Shown here piece after piece: positions 15,427 through 22,930 of a DNA stretch of 34,209 nucleotides. Under the pieces are notes generated by a model. It was not told where the DNA came from, did no database searches, and was given only the letters and a program-made list of their open reading frames with translations. The translations under genes were made by a program, and so were the position numbers. Numbering within the stretch: position 1 is the stretch's first letter; each line of letters begins with the position of its first letter. The DNA comes from Planctomycetia bacterium TMED53. GTDB lineage: Bacteria; Planctomycetota; UBA8108; UBA1146. The stretch lies in assembly GCA_002167285.1 (NCBI GenBank), contig NHDG01000024.1, forward strand, positions 1 to 34,209, in the 5' to 3' direction.

Positions 15427-18257
15427 TTGCAATCCTTCTCCAGTCGGTCAAACCGTGCCTGGAGATCCGCGGGAGCAAAGTCTTTTCCGTCCCCCGCCAT
15501 GAGTCTGCGGCTGCGAATCAATTGAACGACATCCTCGCAACGATCCTGCGCCTTCAAAACTTCCATATACTGCAACCAGGCAGACCAATAATCCCTCTCG
15601 AAGACGGGATTCGTTCCCCCTGAAAAGAGCAGCGACTTTCTTCGTTGATCGAGGATCGCAATAGCAGCTTGCAGATCCTCAGACATCGAGGTCAATCGTT
15701 TGGCAGATCGATCTGCCTGGTAAAGACCCAACTCAGCAGAAGCCCGTTGAATCAGCACGAAAGGAGCCTCGTTATAGGAACCGCCATAAGTCAGGTCTTC
15801 GTAGTTCTCGATGATGTCATTGAGACTGTCGAGAGCTTCCCGATTCTTGCCAGCGGCATTCGCAGCTTTAGCCAAGAAAAATGAAACACCGATGACCAGC
15901 GACTGATCCCCAGTCGACAATGCTTCTTCCTGAGCCTTGCTGAGCATTTCCGCAGCCTCTGCTGAGAATCCTCCATCGATCAGAATTGAAGCCAGTCCCA
16001 AACGAACTCCAGGGCCTGACTCTTCGAAACCTGATCCGGGGAGACGAATCCAATCGAGAACCAACTCTCCGGCTCGACGCCGATTCTCTTCACTGGAGGA
16101 GGCCGCATAGGCCTCGATCAGGTAGTAGGTTCCTGCCACCAAAGTCTGACTGTCGGGCCAAACCTTGCGAAGTTCTGCGAGTATCGTCTCTGACTCTACG
16201 GTTTTACCCTCAGAAGACAAGATCTCGAGAAGGAAGAGCAGTGCTCCTTCCCGATAGACGTTGTTGCCACTGATCACAGTGAGAACCGGGTTCAAAACCT
16301 TGATAGCTTCAGCGGCATCTTTGCCCCTGTCACCCCAGTGCAACTTCGCCAATTCGTAACGAAGAACCGATTCCCCACCGACACTGCGGGCTTCCCGCGC
16401 TTGCGCCAAAAGTGGCAAGATTTCACCGCTGGCATCTTTGCGCGCTTGATCCACTTCACTACTGGATCGGAACAAACAGCGAGCAGCCCCAGCGCGTGCA
16501 CGGAAGAAGAAGGGAACCAATTTCTCTTCCTCCCCTTCCGTATAAGTTTTTGAGATCCGACGGAAGAGATCACGGGCCTTGCGATAATCGCCCTCCAACT
16601 CAGCCTCAACAGCTTGCTGAAGTTTGAGCTGCTCACTTCCGAGACCTGCTGAGTTATCGGCAAACAACTTTTCCGCAACAACGAGGAGGTCATTCCAAGG
16701 CCCCGACTCGCCGGGCGCAGCCATGTCACCAGAGATGGCGAAAAAGTTTTGGGCAGCCATCGCAACCATGCGCGATTCTGGATAATTTTCCGCCAATTCC
16801 TGATATGCCAACGCAGCTTCTATAGAACGACCGAGAGCATCACTCGACTCTCCGATTTCGTAGAGAGCCTCCGCCCGCCAATCGTTCGCCTGTTTGCTAC
16901 TATCCTCGGCGTACAATGCCAACTTAGCGGTCTCAATCGAAGTTTCAGGCAAACCGCGATCACGGAACCCAAGAGCGGCGCGAGCATAAAACTCCGCAGG
17001 CAAATTCCCTGCTCCCAATTCCTGCAAACGACTCAAACCCCGATTGACACCGGTGACGATCTCTCTCGCCTGGGCTGGATCTGTCGAATAGGCTTCAGAA
17101 TTGTCAAACTGTTCGATCACGCCGCGAATCAACTCGAAACCACGAGGTCGATCTCCGCTAGCCAACCGCGTCACTCCCTCTTCCACATCGAGCAGGGCAA
17201 CCAATGTTGCCAACTCCGGAGATTCGGGCTTGCTGCGATATGGGAAATCCGGCTGTTCGTCTTCGTAAAGGAAGTCGAGAAGATCGAGGCCGTCCTGGGG
17301 CTGACCAGCACGGTTGTAAGCACGTAACGAGCCGGTCAATGCCTCGATCCGCATTTGGCGAATGAAGAAAATCACATCGTCACTGTAAGGAGGATCAGCA
17401 CTAGGCTCGATATCGACCAAAAGCTCCAAGGCCATCGCCGCTTCTTCAGCCTGCCCCGCTGCGGACAGGGCCTGCCCGTAGATCAGTTGAGCTTCATAGC
17501 GACGGCCAAAGTTTTCGTAGCGAGAGTTGACGAACTCATCCGCGAAATTGGCGAGGGCGACATATTTTTCTTGAGAGGCCTCACTGCCATCGGGAAGCAT
17601 CGCCGCATAAATCTTGTAGGCGTTCAGACGATTGAACTCCCAGAGATCCCGGATACGCGTTTCTTCGCCCAACTGCCCAGCGAGCTCGTCCCTCTCGGCC
17701 TCACTCGCTTTGATGACCTTGTCTTCGGTTTTTGACACTTGGTCATTCAATCTGCGAATGTTCTCCGACAACACCTTTTCGATCTCTTCGTTCCAGATTC
17801 GATCGCGAAGGTCCATCGACTGCTGACGTTGGGCTGGGCTGGTTGCAAACACCATTTCAGTATTGGCATCAGAGAGTCGCAGCAGTGCAGCCAAAACAGA
17901 CTCCAGCTGCGCACCTTTAGCACGCGGATGATTGGGGTACTTCTTGGCCAGTCGTTGAATTTCGGCCTCGTACCCATCGACGTCGCCTTCGATACGTAGC
18001 GCGTCTGCGAGCGCGAATTCCAACGTTGCCCGACCCCCTGAATCCGCAGATTTGATCCGCGACTCGATCCAAACCCTGGCCAAATCGGGACTCCCGTATG
18101 TACCAAGAAGCTCACCAACGAATCGGGTTTCCTCCATGGTCAGCGGCCCACGCCCCAGCGACTGGCCAGATGCCGCCGTCGGTGCCAGTAGCACCGTCGC
18201 CAGAATCAGTCCAGGAACGATCTTCGTCCATACCGGAGTTAGGAAACCGTGAGTCAT
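15423..18257 (-). CDS. Large secreted TPR-repeat protein
   Basis: A 944-residue protein with a signal peptide (TKIVPGLILATVLLAPTAASG, about 11-31) and then helical repeats to the end, many of TPR type (such as ALSAAGQAEEAAMALELLVDIEP and AKAANAAGKNREALDSLNDII). A charged coiled-coil segment lies at about 160-200. It has no membrane anchor after the signal and no catalytic motif. It is likely a periplasmic scaffold. It lies 39 bp after the first secretin and overlaps the next TPR gene by ATGA. In ExbBD-linked operons, large TPR proteins commonly accompany the motor, but their roles are rarely known. Confidence 0.82.
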   Translation of the reverse strand: MTHGFLTPVWTKIVPGLILATVLLAPTAASGQSLGRGPLTMEETRFVGELLGTYGSPDLARVWIESRIKSADSGGRATLEFALADALRIEGDVDGYEAEIQRLAKKYPNHPRAKGAQLESVLAALLRLSDANTEMVFATSPAQRQQSMDLRDRIWNEEIEKVLSENIRRLNDQVSKTEDKVIKASEAERDELAGQLGEETRIRDLWEFNRLNAYKIYAAMLPDGSEASQEKYVALANFADEFVNSRYENFGRRYEAQLIYGQALSAAGQAEEAAMALELLVDIEPSADPPYSDDVIFFIRQMRIEALTGSLRAYNRAGQPQDGLDLLDFLYEDEQPDFPYRSKPESPELATLVALLDVEEGVTRLASGDRPRGFELIRGVIEQFDNSEAYSTDPAQAREIVTGVNRGLSRLQELGAGNLPAEFYARAALGFRDRGLPETSIETAKLALYAEDSSKQANDWRAEALYEIGESSDALGRSIEAALAYQELAENYPESRMVAMAAQNFFAISGDMAAPGESGPWNDLLVVAEKLFADNSAGLGSEQLKLQQAVEAELEGDYRKARDLFRRISKTYTEGEEEKLVPFFFRARAGAARCLFRSSSEVDQARKDASGEILPLLAQAREARSVGGESVLRYELAKLHWGDRGKDAAEAIKVLNPVLTVISGNNVYREGALLFLLEILSSEGKTVESETILAELRKVWPDSQTLVAGTYYLIEAYAASSSEENRRRAGELVLDWIRLPGSGFEESGPGVRLGLASILIDGGFSAEAAEMLSKAQEEALSTGDQSLVIGVSFFLAKAANAAGKNREALDSLNDIIENYEDLTYGGSYNEAPFVLIQRASAELGLYQADRSAKRLTSMSEDLQAAIAILDQRRKSLLFSGGTNPVFERDYWSAWLQYMEVLKAQDRCEDVVQLIRSRRLMAGDGKDFAPADLQARFDRLEKDCK

Positions 18258-18296
18258 GAATTCTTCCTACCTGACTTACGTCAGAAAATTCCGAAA

Positions 18297-20813
18297 CTAG
18301 TTAAAACGCTTCTCTTCTTCATCGCGAATGACCGTGATCTTGGCACTGATCAACACGAACAAATTCGACTGCATGCGAGCATTGCCCTTGCGGCCAGCAA
18401 GAACGTCCAAGATCGGCAGCCTTGAAAGGACCGGAATCCCGGATCGTGACTCCTGGGTAATCGTGCGCTTGAGTCCACCGACGAGAACCGTTCCACCGTC
18501 GGGAATAGTGACCGTCGTCTTGATGTTCGTGACCGAAAGAACCGGGAACTCAACATTCAAGTTCGTCAAGCCAAGAGTCAAAGTCTTGAAACGAGAAGGC
18601 AACTGAACGGCAAGGGTCGGCTCGATTTCGAGAATCACGTATTTACGATCGTGACTCACGGTCGGACGCACCTGAAGAATTGACCCGGAGTTCAAAATCC
18701 CGATCACAGGGTTGATCACAGGAACAACACCGGTCTGGTTCACTTCGGCGTCCTCAATGTAGGCACTCTGATCGACGACCAAAGAGTGTGAAATCTGAGT
18801 ATTGAAGGCGGTTACCCTTGGGGCGTCCAACTTCTTCGTGCGCTGCATTTTTTGATTCGCCTCAAGAATCGCCTCAAGGGCATAACTGTCGAGAACGTTG
18901 TACTGCAACGCGAATCCACCTGTGTCAGACAAGTTAAAGGGAGAAACAGAAGATCCAAGCGGCAACGAGAATGCGTTGTAAACCGCAGCTCTGACGTCGA
19001 TCTCCCCCTGGGCATCTACGATTTCAAATCCGGAGGCGATCTGTGTCCCGGCGCCGTCAATGTCATTGATGGGGTTCGGAAGGTTCGAGTTGAAGGGGTT
19101 ACCGTAATCAACTCCGATCGACTCCAGGAAGTTGTCCTGCAAATCAATGAAGCGACTTTCCACCGTCACCATGACACCGGTAGATTTGCGCAGCGCTTTG
19201 AGCAACTGCACCAACTTGCGGTGATTGGCAAGGGTCGTATTCGCAACCAATCGACCACTTTGAATCTTCACCGACTCACCATCCGGCTCGCCTTCGTCTC
19301 CAAAGAGAGCATTGACGACCAACTCGACGAGGATGTCTGAATCCAGGGTGGTCTCCTGAGAATCTTCTTCTCCGCCAATATCGAAGAGGCCACCGGCTCC
19401 GCCGTCATCCCCATCCTGACTCGATTGCAGAGCAAGACGAGGTGCGCGGAAATCGGGTTTGTCTTTTGTGATATCGGAAACTTCGTAGAACTCCAGGAAC
19501 ACGTCATTGCGGACAGAATCAGACGGCCCGATGAGGACCGCACCTGAACGGATGACGTAAGTGAAAGGAGGATCGTTCCCTTGAAGCACCAAGTTCAAAA
19601 CATTCTCAAGGGGCAGATCTGTGACCTCGGCCAATCGAACCGTTCCGTCACCACCCTCCAATGCATCAGAAGCTTCCTTCGTCAAAACGAAGTTGATTCC
19701 CGAAAGCTCTCTGAGGAATTGAATCACCTGCTCAAAAGGCTCGTCCTCAAACTCGACACTGGCCACACGAACCTTCAGCCTTGAACGAATCGTCTTCGCC
19801 TGTTGGCTCTCCACCGCCGTCAAACGATCTTCCAGGGATTGCTCCTGACGGCTGATCCTGAGCCACTCTTCGCGACTCGGGAAGTTGAAGATATCGGTGT
19901 AAGGAATCTCCGATTCCAACTGACTCAGGAAGGTACGATCCCATTCAAGCTGAGTTTGTAATCCGGTATCAAGAACCTCGTAAAGGTGACGCAGCTCCGC
20001 AGCCTCACGACGAAGAGCACGGACGTCCTTCCTCGAAGGATCCAATTGCAAAACTTCGTCACAGAGGGTGATCACTCGCTCGTAATCACGCTCGGCAAAA
20101 AGACGACGAGCTTGGCGAAGAATCTCGTTGATACGGTTCTGGATAAAGGAAACAGAACGCGCCATCTCAGATTCAGCTTCAGCAAGAATGCGCATTTCAC
20201 GCTCTCGCCTCTCGGTCGCAGCGTAGTCATTCTGCAAGCGGATGGATTCTTCCTTTGATTGACGAGCACGATTCTGCTGATCGCTCAAATCGTAATCAAA
20301 GGGGAACCAACGGATTCTCTCAAGGATCTGATCAAAGATAGAGATCGCCTTGCCGTAGTTCCCGTCGTCCATCGCGCGACGACCATCGAGATAGAGCCGC
20401 TCTAACTCGAAGACGTCCTGTTGAAGGCGAACCTTCTTCTCATCGACCATTCTGCGCTGGAGATCACGAATATCTCCACTGCGATCGCTGAGAAGCATCA
20501 AGACCGTGTCGAGAAGATCACGGGCGTTCTGATTGCCCGGATCGAGACGGACCGCCTCTTGCAACTTCTCTTCTGCCTCGATGTAACGCAGCTCGTTAAT
20601 CAACTTTTCTGCTGCGCTTACAGCCTGGGCTGCAGCACCTGCTCGGGCCTGATTCTCCAAGTTGACATCGCGAATCAAGCCATCCACACCCCCGTCTTGG
20701 GCTGTGGCAGGCTGTGCGGCGACGCAGAGGAGCAACAGGGCCATGGCGATGATGGAGAAGAATCCCCTCGCCGCGGCAATTCTGAAGTTGGACTCCCGGA
20801 GGCTTATCGACAT
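18297..20813 (-). CDS. TPR-secretin of a type IV pilus-like system (Amuc_1098-like)
   Basis: An 838-residue secretin from the ATG at 20811-20813 (AAGGAGA upstream). A signal peptide ends near QPATAQ (about 37). A TPR and coiled-coil region spans about 45-340, replacing the usual N0 domain start. An STN-like domain covers about 345-430 (VRVASVEFEDEPFEQVIQFL). A ring domain with an acidic linker follows, then the secretin domain (about 545-830) with VESRFIDLQDNFLESIGVD and IPDGGTVLVGG (770-780). It ends EEEKRFN, much like the second secretin's EEQKLFN. The preceding PilM-, PilO- and periplasmic genes match the Akkermansia Amuc_1098 locus as I recall it. It should form the outer-membrane pore. 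Confidence 0.88.
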   Translation of the reverse strand: MSISLRESNFRIAAARGFFSIIAMALLLLCVAAQPATAQDGGVDGLIRDVNLENQARAGAAAQAVSAAEKLINELRYIEAEEKLQEAVRLDPGNQNARDLLDTVLMLLSDRSGDIRDLQRRMVDEKKVRLQQDVFELERLYLDGRRAMDDGNYGKAISIFDQILERIRWFPFDYDLSDQQNRARQSKEESIRLQNDYAATERREREMRILAEAESEMARSVSFIQNRINEILRQARRLFAERDYERVITLCDEVLQLDPSRKDVRALRREAAELRHLYEVLDTGLQTQLEWDRTFLSQLESEIPYTDIFNFPSREEWLRISRQEQSLEDRLTAVESQQAKTIRSRLKVRVASVEFEDEPFEQVIQFLRELSGINFVLTKEASDALEGGDGTVRLAEVTDLPLENVLNLVLQGNDPPFTYVIRSGAVLIGPSDSVRNDVFLEFYEVSDITKDKPDFRAPRLALQSSQDGDDGGAGGLFDIGGEEDSQETTLDSDILVELVVNALFGDEGEPDGESVKIQSGRLVANTTLANHRKLVQLLKALRKSTGVMVTVESRFIDLQDNFLESIGVDYGNPFNSNLPNPINDIDGAGTQIASGFEIVDAQGEIDVRAAVYNAFSLPLGSSVSPFNLSDTGGFALQYNVLDSYALEAILEANQKMQRTKKLDAPRVTAFNTQISHSLVVDQSAYIEDAEVNQTGVVPVINPVIGILNSGSILQVRPTVSHDRKYVILEIEPTLAVQLPSRFKTLTLGLTNLNVEFPVLSVTNIKTTVTIPDGGTVLVGGLKRTITQESRSGIPVLSRLPILDVLAGRKGNARMQSNLFVLISAKITVIRDEEEKRFN

Positions 20814-20915
20814 CGATCTCTCCTTGCTTTGGTTTTCAATCGGCCACTTCATTGAATGACCGAGCTTTTACAGGCCAACGTTGTCGGCCGAGTTTCAATC
20901 TTTCCTATTCGCTCC

Positions 20916-20939
20916 GAAGCCAGGCAAATGACCGGCTTC
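20916..20939. promoter_or_regulatory. Intercistronic stem-loop before the first secretin
   Basis: GAAGCC (20916-20921) pairs with GGCTTC (20934-20939), extended by GG/CC inside with a one-base bulge. It lies in the unusually long 167-bp gap between the periplasmic protein gene and the secretin, where other gaps in this part of the cluster are 4-8 bp. No U-tract follows. It may set differential expression of secretin relative to the upstream genes. Confidence 0.35.
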
Positions 20940-20980
20940 TTTGCAGGTGACCCGCCCCATGGCACGATCACCAAGTGACA

Positions 20981-22090
20981 TTAGTCGTCCCCACCAAAGA
21001 GACCACCTCCGGAAGGACGTGTTCTTTTTGGCTTTGTTTCCTCGACTTCATTCACCGGCTCATCTCGCTCTGATCCACTCTCTTCGTCATCCTCATCTGC
21101 GGCTTCAGCAGGATCAGAATCGAAGTTGTCCCAACCCGTTGGGGTCAGCGACAATGGGTCTTCATTGTTCTTGAGGTATGCGCGCTTACCACGATCATTC
21201 CTCAGAACGACGACTCGACCATCGGCGGTGTCCTGGATTCGCTCTAGGCGGAATCCTGTATCAAACAGTTCATCCCCCTGAGCCCCCGCCTTCGGCTCAG
21301 TAACAACTTTCGCTGATTTCTTCGCGGATCCGGAATCCCAGTCCCAACGGGAGAACTGGATGGTTGCTCTCCCCGCCATAAAGTTTCCGGAGCTGTCGAG
21401 GCGCCCGACCTGCGCTCCGCTAACTTTCCAAGCTTCATCTACAGGCATCAAAACTTCACCCGATTCACCGGAGACGACAGAGTTCGATCCGTCTCTTGGA
21501 AAGGCCATGTTTCCAGGAAGGGCTGCAGCCTTCGTCGAAATACGGTAGCGATAATTCCGCCCCGCCTCGAGAGGCCCAGAATCGATGGTAAAAGTCTGCC
21601 CGGAAGAGAATCCGGAAAGCTGATCCAGCTTTTGCCAATCGCCGTCAGCCCCCGCTTGCATCTCAATCACGCATGAAGTGATTTCAGCATTGGTGTAAAT
21701 CGCGTGACGACCAGAGATTTCATGGGAGGTTGTCTGACCGTCCGAATTTCGCACCACACTCACAGAGGCGATGTACGCAGGCTCGAGTGTCGGCGGAGTA
21801 AGAATGATTCTTTCTTTAACATCAAGGCGCGCAGGCTTGCGGTAGAAGGACCATTCAGGAATCGTCACTTCTCCGTTGATGTCGTAGGCCATGCGAACTC
21901 TGTTGAGCACTTCTGGCACGCTTTGATCACCAAGGTCCTGGGAAGCCATATTTTCTTCGATGGCTTCATTCGCCTCACTGATCTTGCTCGAGTACTCGCT
22001 ACCAGGATCACTCATCAGGAATGGGTAACCAAAACCCACAACCATGAGCAATGCGACGACAGCGATAGTGATCTTATCGATATTTTGCAA
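20981..22090 (-). CDS. Inner-membrane-anchored periplasmic pilus-like protein (Amuc_1099-like position)
   Basis: A 369-residue protein with one N-terminal membrane helix (ITIAVVALLMVVGFGYPFLM, 7-26) and a periplasmic body. Residues about 95-190 look like a beta-rich, fibronectin-III-like module (LTPPTLEPAYIASVSV ... AGRNYRYRISTKA). A second beta segment covers about 215-310. The tail is highly acidic (322-352), then basic and glycine-rich, ending GGGLFGGDD. It starts at TTG (22088-22090), four bases past the upstream stop. Its position between the PilO-like and secretin genes corresponds to PilP in type IV pilus operons and to Amuc_1099 in Akkermansia. Sequence identity to either is not demonstrated. 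Confidence 0.65.
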   Translation of the reverse strand: MQNIDKITIAVVALLMVVGFGYPFLMSDPGSEYSSKISEANEAIEENMASQDLGDQSVPEVLNRVRMAYDINGEVTIPEWSFYRKPARLDVKERIILTPPTLEPAYIASVSVVRNSDGQTTSHEISGRHAIYTNAEITSCVIEMQAGADGDWQKLDQLSGFSSGQTFTIDSGPLEAGRNYRYRISTKAAALPGNMAFPRDGSNSVVSGESGEVLMPVDEAWKVSGAQVGRLDSSGNFMAGRATIQFSRWDWDSGSAKKSAKVVTEPKAGAQGDELFDTGFRLERIQDTADGRVVVLRNDRGKRAYLKNNEDPLSLTPTGWDNFDSDPAEAADEDDEESGSERDEPVNEVEETKPKRTRPSGGGLFGGDD

Positions 22091-22094
22091 TGGA

Positions 22095-22922
22095 CTAGCC
22101 CCGTTCCTCTTCTGAAGAGCTCATGACATCGCCCTCGTGGACTTCCATTTCCAAAAGCAGCAGGACATTGGGCTCGCCCATTTCATCGTCTTCCGGCCTA
22201 TTTTCATTCACGACGTCAAAAAGCAACTCCTTGCGATCCTTGCTGACCGCCAAGCGCTCGATGGAGTAATCGATGAAGGGATGCTTCATGATTTGATCGA
22301 CGAAATTCACGACCCGATTACCAGGGATCGTCATTTTCAAACTAACGGGGAAGGAGGTTGAATCGCCATCCCCTCCACGACCAGCTCTCGCCAATCTGCG
22401 ATCGACGGTCAACTCGACGATAGTGGAGCCCCTATTCGCAAGTACGAGATTCACCAGATGGTTTTGAACCTTCCAGCGTCGCTCGTATTTGACAATTTTG
22501 TCGACATCATCGAGATCTTCCTGGGCCGTGAATGGCAACTCGGCATCAGCTTCGAGCCCCACATCGGAGCGGTAGCGCTTCGCCATCAAATCAAACCCGT
22601 CCCGATAGCGTGTGGACCAGCTGCTCAAATCGCTGGAAACACCTTCGACGAAGCGGCTGACACGACTGGAATAGAACTCCTCGGCGCGCTTGATTTCCTG
22701 TTCCCATTTGCCGAGGTACTTCTTTTCCGCCTCGACCAAGTCCTCTGTCGGCAATTCCCGATCAATCTTGCGGGAATACTCCTTGAGATCTTTTTGCTGC
22801 CTCTTCAGCTTCGCGCTGACGGAATCGTAATCAGCCATCTTCGGCATGACGATCACCACGAAGAGCACGATCCAGAGGACCACTTCAGCACCGAGCAAAC
22901 TCCAGAATACTTTGTCACTCAT
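22095..22922 (-). CDS. PilO/Amuc_1100-like inner-membrane pilus alignment protein
   Basis: A 275-residue protein with a tiny cytoplasmic N-terminus, one membrane helix (VFWSLLGAEVVLWIVLFVVIVMP, about 5-27), a long coiled coil (about 32-110) and a C-terminal alpha/beta domain (about 150-260) that includes FPVSLKMTIPGNRVVNFVDQI. This is the layout of PilO and of the Akkermansia pilus-associated protein Amuc_1100. The ATG (22920-22922) has GGGGG upstream and lies 8 bp after the PilM-PilN fusion stop. It probably dimerises with the PilN-like half of that fusion in the periplasm. The assignment rests on architecture and gene order rather than on a conserved motif. Confidence 0.7.
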   Translation of the reverse strand: MSDKVFWSLLGAEVVLWIVLFVVIVMPKMADYDSVSAKLKRQQKDLKEYSRKIDRELPTEDLVEAEKKYLGKWEQEIKRAEEFYSSRVSRFVEGVSSDLSSWSTRYRDGFDLMAKRYRSDVGLEADAELPFTAQEDLDDVDKIVKYERRWKVQNHLVNLVLANRGSTIVELTVDRRLARAGRGGDGDSTSFPVSLKMTIPGNRVVNFVDQIMKHPFIDYSIERLAVSKDRKELLFDVVNENRPEDDEMGEPNVLLLLEMEVHEGDVMSSSEEERG

Positions 22923-22930
22923 CTGGCCCC

